Source of the DNA: Linnemannia elongata
Taxonomy: Eukaryota > Mortierellomycota > Mortierellomycetes > Mortierellales > Mortierellaceae
Direction: 5' to 3'
Length of the DNA: 64,000 nt
NCBI GenBank assembly: GCA_036320915.1
Contig: JAXBDG010000005.1
Span: 806,001 to 870,000 of the forward strand
How positions within the stretch are numbered: the first letter of the stretch is position 1; the number at the start of each line of letters is the position of its first letter. This document shows, piece after piece, positions 12,569 through 28,447 of the stretch. The notes below the pieces were generated by a model that was not told the DNA's origin, searched no databases, and saw nothing but the letters and a program-made list of their open reading frames with translations. The translations under genes were made by a program, and so were the position numbers.

Positions 12569-15372
12569 CTAAAAGACTGCTGGATTGATACAGAAACACC
12601 GTCCACCCCTTACGCCGCACTCCCTCCTCTCCTTGCGCCAACCTATCAAAAGATAAGCCCGCGTCTGCCTACCGGTCTCTACAGCTCCTCTTCATATATC
12701 CACAACAAGAGAAAGACAGTATACACGACATCTAGGGACGACGCCATCTTGTCATTTTGATGAGTGTGGGAAATTACAGAAGTTGTTGTTGTAGAAACCG
12801 CCAATCAACGGAAAAGAAAAGTGTGTGTATATGTGATGTGCATGCGCTGTTCGGCTCCCACAAGATCTCGCTATTCTTAGAAACAAAATCTTGACCCGAC
12901 ATACATTATACCGCACACACACAGGAATGCTCATTTTGCGAAGCATGAGGCTTCACTGCTATTTTGATCGTTCATTTACAGCAAAGAGATTAATACAGTT
13001 GCGTGGAGGTGGAAACAAGAGGTCGCTTCATTCCAAGAAAAAGAGAGTATCGTAGGATCTGGACTCTTGTTGAAAAGTATACAATGTAGAACTGATTTGT
13101 ACACCATTGGATGGGTCAAGAATGCAAACAATAACGCCACAATCGAGAAAGAACAACGACAAAGAGAATCTAGACTCGACGAATATTGTGTCCGTGGGCA
13201 CCGTATCCTCTCTCTCTATCATTGGCGACTGCGCTTGAGGTAAAGCTATTCTAGGAAGAGATTTAGGAGGCGGTGGTAGTGGTCATTTCAACGAGCCTGA
13301 CCACGGGCGAGTCAGGAGAGTACGCCCTATAACACGAACGATAAGAGAGGCATTGTTTGACCAGACCCTTATCGGACAGGAGACTTGCGAAGGACTCGTG
13401 AAGGGCTAGTATCCATGCACTGTGCTCCAGGATCATCAATGAGCGAAGAGGGAGCCTAGAAATAGAAAGAAAAAGTCTCCGCGGGACGGTACTGATAGGA
13501 AGAAAAAGGAGTGTGGTGAGAGGGAGGGGGAGTGTATGCAATCCTTACTATGCGGACAATATGTGGCAAAGAGGATGTGCACCATGTCTGTCTGTCCTTG
13601 AAAATAAGAATATGAAGAGAGGACAGACGCTGCGGACGCGTATCTTTCTTTTTATTTTGACGCGTAGGTGTTATGGTTATCATTACCTTTTTTTTTTTTT
13701 TTTTTTTTTTGCTTTGATTGCATGTGTAAAAATAGATCAGCTTTTGATGATGTTGGTAGGCAGTGGAGCGGGGGGCGGTTCTGCCCCTCCTTTGTCCATT
13801 CCATTTTGATTTCTGTGTCCGAGAACCGAAAGTAAAAAAAGGTTGGGAAGGACAAAAGAATGAAAACATGCGAGGGGGGAAGGCACGCGACCAGTTGTTC
13901 TTTATTTTGGCGCCTAACAGTCTCCTTGTTTAATGTTGTGTTCATTTTGAATTGCGCCCAAGTAGAAAGGCTAGAGCAACAAACAATCGAAGGGCAACTA
14001 ATGAACACATCGACTGTTCAAGTCGCGTTGAGCAACTCGGTCGGCTAAAAATATGTCATTCATTTTGGTGGTGAACACGAAACAGGAGAGAACAGTGAAG
14101 AAACTTAAGAGAGAGAGAGAAAGAGAGACCGAGACAGAGACAGAGAGACAGAGAGAGAGATAGGATAAAGGATTTAGCATCGGGAAAACAAGCGTGTCAT
14201 TGACACTAATGTCTATCTGTTCGCGTCAATGAAAGACGCCATTTCACCTCTGTCGAAGCTGGTGTTTTTGTGATGAGAAAAAACATAGACTGTGAGCATC
14301 AAATACAGGACGAGGAGAGAAGAATGAGAGAATGAAGGGCGTCGGTGATGAGCACGGGCAGTTAAAAAAGAGACGCGCCATTCACCTATACAACACCATT
14401 GATCGATGGATTACAACAAGGACCAGGACAAGAAGACACAACAAAAGAGACACGAAAAATAGAAAAGATAGAGTGAGGGAGAGAATAAAAAAGAGCAGTG
14501 GGTACGACGAAACGGCCGGCGCATCCATATCGAGCGAAGTCCAAAAGTGAAGGTGGAGGGAGGTTCACGATAAGAAAAATGGGCGATAAGGATTTTTTTT
14601 TTATTTGAGCTGAGCAAGGCAAAGAAGGGCAGGCTATTTTTGTTGGTTCATATCCAAATGCGAACAGGCACAAAAAAAAAAAGTCCGTCTATCGGACGCA
14701 TATTGAGAACATACATAGTGGAGTGAACGAGGTGAGAGGTGAGGGAGTGAAGTAAGCAATGGGGGTAGGGTGTTTGAACAACAGCCTTTGGTGAAGAAGT
14801 AGAAGAAGAAGAGAGACCGTCATCATCCACCATCTCTATTCATTTTTTTTTCTTGATTCCATGCACCAAAAGTAACAAAAAGAATTGGATTGATTGTGGG
14901 AAAAATCATCGGATGATCGGTGATGCCATTCTCGTAATAGTCTCAGATGAGGATGTTCCTGAATTAGAGCAATGATGAGGACAAGGAAGAGGAGCCAGGT
15001 AAGGAGCATAGAAAGGAACGAAGAAGCAGGAAGGATAAGACACATTATGGGTATATGAAGATATTAATCCGAAAGCAATTGAACGATAAGCTGGAACGAG
15101 AATGAAGGACGGAGTAGGGGATATCCGCACATTCAAACATACCCTCTCCTGTTACCCTGCCTTACTTGCACACGGTTCGCAACTCACTTGAACACACGGA
15201 CTGCAAAAAAAAAAGAGAGTGAACGCTTTGTACACCGACGCAAACACAGGCACATAAGCATGTCCAATGCCCCAGTACAGAAAAGAAAGCAAGGCAACAA
15301 TGATGATGACGAGAGAAGAAACATGGAGTTGTGTGTTGTTGTGTTCATTCACCACCACGGCAAGAGCAACAC

Positions 15373-15394
15373 CTCTCTCTCTCTCTCTCTCTCT
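15373..15394. repeat. CT dinucleotide microsatellite
   Basis: About 11 CT units in the region upstream of GFA1. Confidence 0.9.
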
Positions 15395-16540
15395 GTTTTC
15401 ACCCCAAACAAACACATGCAACCTCCAACCTTGAGAGGTATCCGTGGGCAGTTTTCCCCCTGGTCGGCGGCTAATTGGACAGCCTGGGTTAAAGTTTACC
15501 TTGGTTTATTTTTGGGATTTCGGCCCCCGAGTCATGTCGAGTGGAGCATTTCTCTTTTATTATTGAAAATGTTGTAAATTAGAAAACATGTATCCGTGGA
15601 TTGGCTTGGAAGAGACGACGAGGAGGAAGACGAAAGGGGTGCAGGGGGAGAGTAAGGAGAATTTGGGTTGGATGTCGCTTCCTTATTCTTTTTTGTGTTG
15701 TTGTCTGGACAGTGGATGAGAAGTGAGCCGGGTCCTGGCCTATTCACAATCTCCACTAGAAACAACCTTACCAGAAGAATGCAATCGCCATGCTTCTTAT
15801 CCTCTTATCCAACGACAACGACAACAATCGCGGTTCCATCCCGCTTTTGCTCCCTTTTCTCGATTATAATCCCATTCCTGTCTTGACCCAGTGTGTTATT
15901 GAGTGTTCTTGTTCAATGGTCAGCTACATAGAAATAAAGCAAAAGCTTCTCGGAAAGGAAAGGATCCTTGATTTCTCCTCTATCTCACTTTTGCGCAATG
16001 CTTTCTCCGTTATCCTAGTTTTTTTTTTCCGTCAGTATGGCACCCTTGACATGCACAAGGGAGAAATATAAAGAAGCAAACAAAGCGAAAAGGTGTGCGT
16101 GATTGACTGGACCTGATAAAAAAAAGAACGCCAGAGAACAAAACGAGTGAGCAAGCGAAAAGGTAAAAAAAAACCAATAAGGCGCGAGAGGCGAGGGAGG
16201 GGAACACAAGGCAAAACTAGAAAAGAAGCAGAAGCAAAAGCAGAAGGAGAGAGAGAGAGAGAGAGGGAGAGGGAGAAGGAAAGTAAGGGATTTGTGCTTG
16301 CCGGCCTGTCTGTCTCCAAAGGAACAAGGTTCTCGCTGGCGACCAGCTGCTTATCGTGAGAGGATAATAAAGAATGAATGAATGAGTAGAGACAAGAATG
16401 AATAGGAAAATAAAGGACTAGAGTAGCTCTGCACAGAGGGCACTGAGGGCGTGAACAAAAAGTAAGAAAAGTAAAAAATAGAAATAAGAAGGTATTCAGT
16501 CCCTCATAAGACCCATAGCCCCAGTCCAGCCCAAAAGAAG

Positions 16541-16548
16541 TATAAAAG
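16541..16548 (+). promoter_or_regulatory. TATA box of GFA1
   Basis: TATAAAAG, 168 bp before the GFA1 ATG, followed by a pyrimidine-rich leader (CTCATC/CTTCTC pattern) likely to hold the transcription start. Confidence 0.6.
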
Positions 16549-16708
16549 CCCGCCCCATTGCGATCTCTCATCTGTTCTTTTCCCTTCTCACCATCAACCT
16601 TCCTCACTCCCACACTTTAGCCTAGCCACTCTCTCATCTTACATACACATACCCTCACCTTCTCTACTTCTCATCACACCTTTTACATAACAAGACTCAT
16701 CTGTAGCC

Positions 16709-19825
<3,117 letters not shown>

Positions 19826-20670
19826 ATCGTCCCTTCCATTTTTGTTGTCATTCATCATTCAAGGGAGAGCACTAGACAAGGTGCGATAGGCTGACAAAGG
19901 ACGAAGGCGCGCAAGGAGACGACTCACCTATATCCCTTTTCGCATTGAGTTTTTTTTTTCTTTTGAGCCGGCAATCCTTTCTCTTTTCTTTTTCTTTCTC
20001 CTTTTATTCCCATTTTCGTTGTTTTTTGTATTTTTTGTATTCGTTAATCATCCTTCAGCAATAAAACGCTTTTTCAAGTGTACAAAAACCTATCGTTTAC
20101 TGTTCGTTCGACGTCTATGCCTATACTCTATTCCTATGGTTGTGTTTGTATGTGAGTGTTAGTATTGTCTCTGTGGATGTTACATGATAGATTGCATATA
20201 CCTCACGTGACGAATTGAACCCAAAAGGCCGCATATCTTACTGTTTTTCGCTGCAGATGGCCAGATCCTCCTCTTTCAATTAAACAAACAGAAATTTGTA
20301 TGTGGAACTGCAGCACTCGGCCACGGCGGACTGCTAACAGCACCAGCAGGCCCTATCAATCGATGGATGCACTGCTCCCACCCCATGGACACCACCACCC
20401 GCCAACCTATCCACCTATCCAGCCATCCAACCATCCAACCCACCAACGCCCTATCCGTCCATTCCGCCATGCCATCACATCCATCAACCGACACTCTGCA
20501 CCATCCGCCAAACTCCTAACCAGCAGACACCAATCAACTTGTCACTATCAGCTACACCCTACGTTCATCATCTGGGCTTCTCCTGCAGCGATGAGAGACG
20601 GGTCATCTTCTTTTCAGTTAGTCCTTGTCCTAACCCGTCCTTTTGTCTTTCTCCTTTCCTGTCGTAGAAA
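19826..20670. other. GFA1 3' UTR and RPS2 promoter
   Basis: T-rich 3' UTR of GFA1 with AATAAA at 20060-20065, then the upstream region of RPS2. The latter has C-rich CCATCCA/CCAACC tracts (about 20380-20480). No further gene is seen. Confidence 0.6.
20060..20065 (+). terminator. Polyadenylation signal of GFA1
   Basis: AATAAA about 235 bp after the GFA1 stop, preceded by a T-rich stretch. Confidence 0.5.
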
Positions 20671-21854
20671 ATGGCTGACGCAGCAACGGCCGATACTCAA
20701 CGTGGTGCGTAATATCTCTTTAACTGGACTTTCAGAATACTCTAACAGGACCAGCATATATCAGAGGACAAGACCTTTGGCAAATACAACAGTACTACGA
20801 ACATCGACTATTCTCAACGGCGGACGGATGAGTGCCGGCATAGCAGGAGTCAAGGCAGAACAGACATCATCCAACTAGGTTCTCCCTCAACAATGATCAG
20901 AGGATGGGTGAAAGCCATGAGCCATGACGACAAGGATAAGAGGAGAGGGGGTGTGAATAACGCCCTGCTTGCCCACCCCCTTGTGACCTTGTACGCCTAG
21001 TCCAGACGACGCATACCGACAACAACACATACGCGGCAGGAGAGGGAGTGGTGTGTGGGAGAGCGCAAAACACACGCACACACAAGGGGAGGTAGGGAGG
21101 GAGAGAGCAAGGAATGTCTCGACGGATATCTCTTCCTCTTTGGCCCTATCGGCGATATGACTCAACACTTGTCCCCTCCCAACAAACCAACAAACAGCAC
21201 CTACACCAACAACACCAACATCCTTTTCAGTGGATGAGTGATGAGATGACCAGCCTACAGTCGATCTAGTCAGCACTCAACTACATCCATCATACGCACT
21301 CTCTCCTTCAGCAACCAGAGCAACGATTTGTCAACGGGATCCCAACATCAACTCGACACTGTCTCAACAAGAGTAGTCCAGGATCTTTTTACCACCAGAA
21401 ATCATCTGGAAAGTAACAGGCGATGAACTTTTGGACGTTTTTTTTTCTAAACATCCCTTCTCTTCCTTTCTTTTTACCTTTTATCAATTGCAGGACGTGG
21501 CGGTTTTGGACGTGGTCGTGGACGTGGTGGCGACCGCGGTCGTGGCCGTGGACGTGGACGTGGAGGCAAGGATGAGAAGGAGACCTGGTAGGTTCTTTGC
21601 TCTTTGTAGTTGTTGTCGCAATTGGTGTTAGTTCTTCCGAGCAGGCGATGGAATAGTATCAAAGGGAATGAAGAGACAGGAGCTGACAAGCTAGATACTC
21701 TTTTGTGGATCATTGAACAATCAATAGGACCCCCGTTACCAAGCTTGGACGTCTTGTCAAGGACCGCAAGATCCAGTCGATCGAGCAGATCTACTTGTTC
21801 TCTCTCCCCATCAAGGAGTACCAGATTGTCGACTACTTCCTCCCCTCCCTCAAG

Positions 21855-21889
<35 letters not shown>

Positions 21890-22394
21890 GACCCGTGCCG
21901 GTCAGCGCACCCGCTTTAAGGCTTTCGTCGTCATTGGTGACTCCAACGGCCACGTCGGTCTCGGTGTCAAGTGCTCCAAGGAGGTCGCCACTGCCATTCG
22001 TGGTGCCATCATCCTCGCCAAGCTCTCGGTCATCCCCGTCCGTCGCGGTTACTGGGGTTCGATCTTGAACGAGCCCCACACCGTTCCTTGCAAGGTCACC
22101 GGCAAGTGCGGTTCTGCCGTCACCCGTTTGGTCCCCGCTCCCCGCGGTACCGGCATTGTCGCTGCCCCCGTCCCCAAGAAGCTTCTTCAGCTCGCTGGTG
22201 TCACTGACTGCTACACCCAGGCTTTCGGCTCCACCCGCACCTTGGGCAACTTTGTCAAGGCCACCTTTGCCGCCATTGGTAACACCTACAGCTACTTGAC
22301 CCCCGACCTCTGGTCCGAGACCCAGTTCACCATGTCTCCCTACCAGCAGTACACTGACTTCCTTGCCAAGCCCCAGGAGAAGCGTCGCGCCTAA
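20671..22394 (+). CDS. RPS2: 40S ribosomal protein S2 (uS5)
   Basis: Three exons: 20671-20704, 21494-21587 and 21728-22394 (stop TAA), 264 residues. The short N-terminus [11 protein letters not shown] leads into an RGG-rich segment (repeated GRG/RGRGRG), typical of eukaryotic uS5 and a target of arginine methylation in the family. The conserved core includes [70 protein letters not shown] and [17 protein letters not shown]. It is a small-subunit protein near the mRNA entry and decoding region. Splice phases close exactly. Intron 1 is 789 nt, long for this genome and placed 11 codons in, a common position for regulatory introns of ribosomal protein genes. AATAAA at 22544 serves the 3' end. Large reverse-strand open frames across exon 3 are shadows of its codon bias. 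Confidence 0.97.
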
Positions 22395-22963
22395 ATTTAG
22401 TCTTTGAACTCTCGCATTCTTTTGCAAAGGGATCCCTCTTTCTCTAAATGGACTGAGAAGAGCCATCCTGAGATGAAAACGACTGGCAACAACTCTTTTT
22501 CTTTTTTTTATCGCTTTTTTCTTTTTTTTTCTCTCCCAGTTTGAATAAATTCTTTACTGCGTTTGTTCTCTTGGACCAGAAAAACTATATATCTCTCCTC
22601 GATTTTGTTGTCTTTTTGATAATTTGTCAATCGTTCTGGGTTGTAAGGAGCGTAGAACGTGAACAAAGAGAGCGTGAGAGAAAAATGAAGAGAGTCGACA
22701 TTGACCACACCAAAGACCCTTGTTGTCAGGAACGAAAACTATTCACTGGAAGTAATGTCTTTAATTGCTCACCAACCAGTGAAGAGGTAAGTTAAACGTT
22801 CATCGTTCACTTCAATAAGAGCGTGCACGCGTCCAGCAGACCCCACTTTATTGGCCCTCCCTCACTCCCTTTCTTGACCCTTGCTTGCTTGCTAGCTTAC
22901 TCCAAGGGTTACCCTCGCTCGGCTTCCAAAATCCCTTTCCAATTGACCACCCGTTCTCGCCTC

Positions 22964-23000
<37 letters not shown>

Positions 23001-23214
23001 CGTTTCTGTTTTCTCACTCCCTTCCATTCTATTTCTTGACCCTTATTCTTTTTTCTTACATTCAAATTCGTGCCTCGCCATTCTCGCCTCATTCCGAAAT
23101 CCGAAAGCAACCTTTTCGTCGGTCTTCGTCTTTCTTTTTGCTCATCACTTTACTGCAGTCCCTTTGTGAACGATAACGCTCCAAAAGAAAAAAAAAAAAA
23201 AAAGTGTATTAAAC
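22395..23214. other. RPS2 3' UTR and upstream region of first MINPP gene
   Basis: Contains AATAAA at 22544-22549 and a T tract of about 29 at 22970-22998. The block at 22819-22853 is also found before the second live MINPP gene (separate entry). No extra gene is seen. Confidence 0.6.
22819..22853 (+). promoter_or_regulatory. Conserved upstream block with palindrome GCGTGCACGC and ATTGG
   Basis: The sequence GAGCGTGCACGCGTCC followed by AGCAGACCC and, shortly after, an inverted CCAAT box (ATTGG). The same block with one change lies before the second MINPP gene (28448-28482). GCGTGCACGC is a perfect 10-bp palindrome. It lies about 390 bp before the ATG. The binding factor is unknown. Confidence 0.6.
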
Positions 23215-26122
23215 ATGTCGGTTGCACAAGGACAGGAACAATCCCCTCGGTCTCGGACTCTGTCTCGAACTCTGTCTCGCCTCTCACCTGGCCCAACCAC
23301 TTCTACCACCCCTACTACCAAAGCAACCAGCACCAGCACCGGGACAACAGCAGTTCTTCTCCCCTCGGTCGCCCTCATTCTAGCCCTCTCATGCTTCTTC
23401 AGTCCTTTTATCCCTGTGCAAGCTGCGGTCTCGGCCTCAGTTGTTGTCGATGCCGCGGCTCTGCCCCTTTCATCTGCCGCATGTGGAAATCCGCTCCTCA
23501 TAGAGAGAGCAAGGACGTTGACGACGACAGATCACGGTCTTAACTGCACCCCTCACTCACAGTTCCTAGCCTCGTTGGTGGAACCCAAAGCAAAGACCAA
23601 TGCTAATGCTGCTACTCTGGACCTGCAAGAGGAGGGTGTGTCACCAGAGTCCACGATTGTGATCGACAGGACGGGTGTTCCAGCGATAGATATCCTCAAG
23701 GAACGATGGATGGGCGGGTCTGAGGATCTGATTGACGGAAGGTCTAAAGTCGTTTCTGACCTGTCTCTTGGTGGAGAAGCGCCTCCAGGGGTCCAGCAGT
23801 CCCCGTCTCCAATGTTCTCATTACCGCCGTTGAACTGGATTCGAACGCATCTTGGTACAAAGTCCCCCTATCCTCATGAGAGCAGACCGGTTGGACCTTT
23901 GAAGGATACCCCTGAGGGGTATGAATTGGTTCAATTACATCTGGTAAGGAACACATGGGATGCATTTATCACATAGACAGTCAGACGCACTAGTTGTGCA
24001 CCCCTTGTATTTCCTCTCACACCCTAGGAAATTTACTGCTGTAATTAATACTAACTTTGCGCACCTTGTCCAATCTAATTTCTGTCCTACTTCACTCCAC
24101 TTTGCCTGCTTTCAGATCTGTCGCCATGGTAAGGGAGAGAGATTGTCTATATCCTTTTCTATCTTGTCCTGGGCCATGAAAGAAGAAAGACAGAGACGAG
24201 TGACTAATGCCGATTGACATGTGCTGCCTTGGTCTTTTGGATGGAATAGGTACAAGGTACCCTAGTGCTTCCAAGTCTGTAGGGTTCAAGAAGCTAGCTG
24301 ATCGACTCAAGGGTGTAAAGTTACCTGGATTCGAATGGATCAAGGACTGGGTAAGAGACAGGTACTACTATTACCCTTCAGATGAAGCTCGTGTTGAACC
24401 ATAGGTCTAACCGCTCTCACGTTTTTTTATATTAGCCAAGTGACACGGTGTACCCTCCTACAAGAGGGAATCTACTTTCCGTCCAGGGAGATGCGGATCT
24501 GTACCAAATTGGTCGTCGCTTTTCCATCCGCTACAAGGCCCTGTTAGACAAGTACCCTTACGACGCCAGCTTGTATCAATTTACGACATCGGCAAAGTCC
24601 AGGTGCAGTCAGTCTGCGTACGGGTTCTCGGTTGGATTCTTTGAGGGTCGTCTCGCGGCCGATTTTGGATCTGACACCGAGACGGGTGTTAAAGGTGTTC
24701 GACCTCTCGTCCAACCTATTGATATTTCTATGCTACCCATCGTAGGTCCCTATCGTTCATTATTTAGTTTCTTTCCATGTACGTCTACATCTCGTGTCGT
24801 GTATCCGCGGTGTTCACCAATTGAAGCCTTGTTCATACTACATTTATATAGGGATTGGATAAGGAGCTGGCGGTGAAGTACGCGTGCCCAAGATGGCTGG
24901 AGAACGTCAATAACCAACCGGGTGTGGTGCGCGAGAGCAAGCAGTTCGAGAGCCAATTTGCCCCAGCCCTGGCAGATCACCTCTCGGCGGTTTTGTCTGT
25001 GGGAGCCGAATCCCCGGCTGCCAAGTTCAACATTACGGTCAAGGATGTTGGCGACATCCAGAACCTATGTGGATTCGAGATTGCGATGCGCAATAATGAC
25101 AAGACTTGGTGTCGGTTACTTGGACTCGGGATCTCTTCTTCTTCGGAGGGGGGTGATTACAGGAATGACGAGGTCAAGGATAGCGAGGCGAAGGATGTGT
25201 TTCGGAAGTACGAGATCATGGGAGATTTGGATGACTACTATACGCACGGACCGGGAGTGCCTTTCAACAGACATCTTGGGTGCAAGCTGGGCACTTCGTT
25301 GGTGGAGGCTGTTGAGCTGGCTCTAACTGAGGACAGTACTAGCGGTACAGTGTCGATGCGGAAGGAGGATAAATACCCTGATACCTTCGGTAGTGGTGAT
25401 GATGATGAAGAGCCTAGGACGTATCGCGCTCTTCTCAAGTTTGGTCATTCTGAAACCATCCTCTTCTTTTCTAGCTTCCTGGTACGTGACCAACTATTTT
25501 TTTAAGGTTCGGTCGATTGTTGGTAACATGCATTAGTGTCCTTTGGTCTGATATACTGAAAGCCTTTGATGTTCGCCTCCTTTGCTTAAACTTGTAGGGG
25601 TTGTACAACCAGAAGGGAGTCCCGTTGACGGCAGACATGACGTCTGAGCAGTACGCCGAGCGAGAATTCCGGACCAGCAAGGTCTCCCCCTTTGCTGCAA
25701 ACATAGCCTTCGAGGTCTACCGCCCTATCGCGGAGACCTCTCCCAGCACCCGAAAGTCGCGCCGCCGCCTAGATACCGAAACCGCTTCCCCTGCCGACAG
25801 TAATATAAAATCAACTCCTCGAGGATTGATTAGGTTGCTGGTCAACGAGGTACCCATGGTCCTTCCCGGCTGCGGAGGTGAATACTTTTGTGAATGGCCG
25901 ACGTTTAAGGAGGTCCTTCAGCGTGCGGGGACCGGTTGTGATTTCGATGGCTGCTGTAGTACCCTGACCAAGCCTACCCCTACTCCTGGGACGGGGATGG
26001 AAGCCAAGGCGAAGGCTGCGTTTTTGGCGGCTGTGAGAAGGTTCCGTCACCAGACGGTTCTCAATAGCGAAGAGAAGCCACAACTGCCTGTTTGTTTGGC
26101 TGTTGATCCTGTCGTCAAGTAG
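23215..26122 (+). CDS. MINPP1: Multiple inositol polyphosphate phosphatase 1-like, copy A
   Basis: Six exons: 23215-23943, 24116-24128, 24250-24350, 24436-24741, 24852-25481 and 25598-26122 (stop TAG), 767 residues. A positively charged, Ser/Thr-rich N-terminus leads to a hydrophobic segment (AVLLPSVALILALSCFF) that is a signal peptide or anchor, so the protein is secreted or luminal. The histidine phosphatase core has the RHGTRYP motif (R246, H247), of which ICRHG comes from the 13-nt exon 2. Further landmarks are GFEWIKDW, GDADLYQIGRRF, ACPRW and FGHSET (H582, E584), the MINPP form of the proton-donor motif, with Ser where animals have Ala. The family removes phosphates from InsP6/InsP5. 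Compared with copy B it carries about 130 extra residues before the catalytic domain. It is the first gene of a tandem array of three. Confidence 0.92.
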
Positions 26123-26760
26123 ACAGAAGGGGGAGGGGGAGTGGTATGAAGTTTTTTATATTTATCCTTCTTTTCTGATCCATAGACTGTTTATATTGAT
26201 ACATGTATTCATTCATTTTTCGAAGTATTACAGATCCTGTTCGAGACCCTCGAGCAAAAAATAAATAAATAAAAATAAATAACTGAGGCATTCAGGAATC
26301 GAAGTTACATAAAGACTGATATAGCTGATAGTGCCTACTACACATGCAACCGACTGCAAAGAGTGGTGGCACCGACATGATTGCAGGAACATAACTATCA
26401 CTGCTGACTACATTTGATCAACAAAGAAAACACGGTTGATGAACAGAAAAATTGATAACAGAGTAGATTGATCGTCGATCATTGATCAAGCACGGACCAC
26501 ACCCATTTCTGAAACAGAGGGTGCCTAGAAAAAAAACGAGCGATACTTTAGACAACAAGACTAGCCTGTCTACGTGCAGGAAGTGGATGGTGACCTACAT
26601 GAAGGACGTGACTCTACGTGAAGAAGTACAAATGGTTGGTAGCACAGGGATTCAGAAGGGACTATCACTCTATCTCGCCTTGTGCTTGGCATCGTCCTCC
26701 TTGGCCACTGCAGTCGCGCTCAAGAAAGTAAACAGAACAAGGTTCAGTTTTCGGTCAACT

Positions 26761-26791
<31 letters not shown>

Positions 26792-27059
26792 GTTGAAGAG
26801 GCCGACCGAATGAAGGAATAATAGCCGCTTAACAAGGTATGAGCAGGAGGACTGTGTCAATGAGCATTCACTTATGGGGACCCATTGGTAGAAACGGCGA
26901 TCCCCAAGTTACCTAGAACGACAATCCCTACATTATTTAAAAATAGCGGCCCTCTACATTCTTTTTACCGATCAAGTCCGGTGTGAAAAAGGCTGATGAA
27001 AAATTGACCACCACGTTCTTCCCTTGACCAAGTTACATATCTCGTCTTGCCCCTGTTTA
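26123..27059. other. Spacer between MINPP copy A and the dead copy
   Basis: Starts with the copy A 3' UTR, including an AATAAATAAATAAA-like run at about 26264-26281. A palindrome TGATCGTCGATCA lies at about 26467-26480 and a T tract of about 27 nt at 26764-26790. A short frame near 26560-26740 would encode a hydrophobic segment (GLSLYLALCLASSSLATAVAL) but has no recognisable family; not called as a gene. Confidence 0.5.
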
Positions 27060-28410
27060 AGCGATGGGCTCTGTTTAGGCTGCCGTTGATGCCACGGCTG
27101 GCACTGTGTCCCCTCTCCTTCGCAATGGCATGTGGAAATCCGCATCCCAGTCAAGAGAGCGACAACGAATGTTTGCGGTCTAGACTCCAACCTTCATGCG
27201 CAGTTTTCAGTCTTGTTGATGGAACTCAAGACCGACGCTGATGCTCCTTTGGATCATGAGAAGATGATCGTCTCGAATGTTTCATCACTATCCACGCTCA
27301 TGATTAACTGAATAGTTGATGCGCACTGCAACACAAAAAAAAAAAAAAAAAAGCCAAGTGCAGGCGACGGAGGAAATGTTAAACCCTTTACCGGGTACAT
27401 CGTTTTATTTTGTTGTTAATCTTAGAGCAACTTCTGCAACTTCCTTCAAGCAGTAGTCAGACGATAACGATAACGAACAAAACAAACAAAACAAACAAAC
27501 CGAAAACAATAACGGCCAGCGATTGAGGAATTGAACAACCGCAAGATGGGCAAATTTAAAGATTTGATTGGCGGAGACGGGAGGATGTTGGACCATCTCT
27601 GCCTTTTCTGTTGGTCGAGGGGTGACTCTGATGGCCCAGTCGTCATGGTTATTCCCATTGCCACCTTTGGGGTGGACTCACACTACAATGCCCTCTTACC
27701 CTATCCCCACGAGGGAGACGAGTTGGTTCGCCTGATTCTTGGCAAACAACACAACGTATTTTTCACACGGACACACATACTTAGATCTATGTAACTTAAA
27801 ATGCCCATCGCTTGCATTCACCCTTGCACCTTGATAAATTGGTCTCTGTAATTATTACTAGTACTGAGCGCCTTGTCCTGTCCAATCATTTATATTTCTT
27901 ACTCCCATCCCATTCTTCTTTTTATCAGATCTACAACCATAAGGGGAAGAGATTATCCATGTTCCTTTCCATCTTGTGGTGGAGCTTGAGATGAAAGAAA
28001 ATAATAGATGAGGAATAATGTCTACCTACATGTGTTTAGGTCCAATGCACCCGTGGCTTCCAAAGCTGTCGGCTTCAAAAAGCTTGCGGAGCGACTCAAA
28101 GGTGCCACGTTGTGTGAATTCGAACGGATTTAGGACTGGGTACAGCGATGAGACTCAAACACGTCCTCTTCACATGCAACGAATGTTCAACCCCATAACC
28201 CCATTGTTGTTTGGTACCTGTTTGGATACAAGCTCTTTCTTCAATACCCCAAATTAAACTAATCACAGCTTTGTCCTCCCTGCACGTTTCTGTTTTATTA
28301 GTCAATTGAGGCTGGCAAGGAGGTGACCTACTTTAGGTCCAGTGGGACGCCGATCTGCAGCAGAGCATTCGTCGGTATGCCGCAAACAACCAGCAAACTA
28401 ACCAGGGTAA
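27060..28410 (+). pseudogene. MINPP1-like copy, dead and truncated
   Basis: Nucleotide similarity to copy A runs through exon 1 (CGCAATGGCATGTGGAAATCC near 27120, then the YPHE segment near 27700), exon 2, exon 3 (28040-28140) and the start of exon 4 (near 28300-28400). Exons 5 and 6 are absent. The end of exon 1 lacks the SRPVGPLKDTP stretch. The micro-exon reads ATCTACAACCATA instead of ATCTGTCGCCATG, replacing the catalytic arginine and destroying the donor site (AAGG instead of GTAAGG). Exon 3 has an in-frame TAG in place of the WIKDW region. An extra segment of about 240 bp including an A tract (27333-27350) interrupts exon 1. It cannot make an active enzyme. Confidence 0.85.
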
Positions 28411-28447
28411 AAAAACAACTTTATCCCTCATCGCGTAATACCACAGG

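Larger units (their letters stand above)
10566..16540. other. 6-kb intergenic region between divergent GH47 and GFA1 genes
   Basis: No gene or RNA can be supported. The left end is a purine/pyrimidine-biased leader of the GH47 gene. Elsewhere there are A/T tracts (for example T about 18 at 13688-13710), GA-rich runs (14108-14161, 16246-16266), a CT microsatellite (15373-15394) and a small perfect inverted repeat (12546-12568). All open frames are short and of low complexity. It may contain upstream regulatory DNA for GFA1. Confidence 0.6.

Noticed and set aside
13998..14045. tRNA-like words (GAGTTGC, GCGACTTGAA) near 14000
   Set aside because: No cloverleaf can be formed and no B box is present.
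21225..21300. Possible C/D box snoRNA in RPS2 intron 1
   Set aside because: A GTGATGA C-box-like word is present but no CTGA D box at a proper distance and no terminal stem.
21474..22466. 330-residue open frame antisense to RPS2
   Set aside because: Shadow of the strong codon bias of RPS2 exon 3; Gly/Asp/Leu-rich with no motif, and the sense strand is clearly uS5.
26482..26796. Short frame with a hydrophobic segment between MINPP copy A and the dead copy
   Set aside because: Ends in a phenylalanine run from a T tract; no match to MINPP exon 1 strong enough to call a fourth copy.
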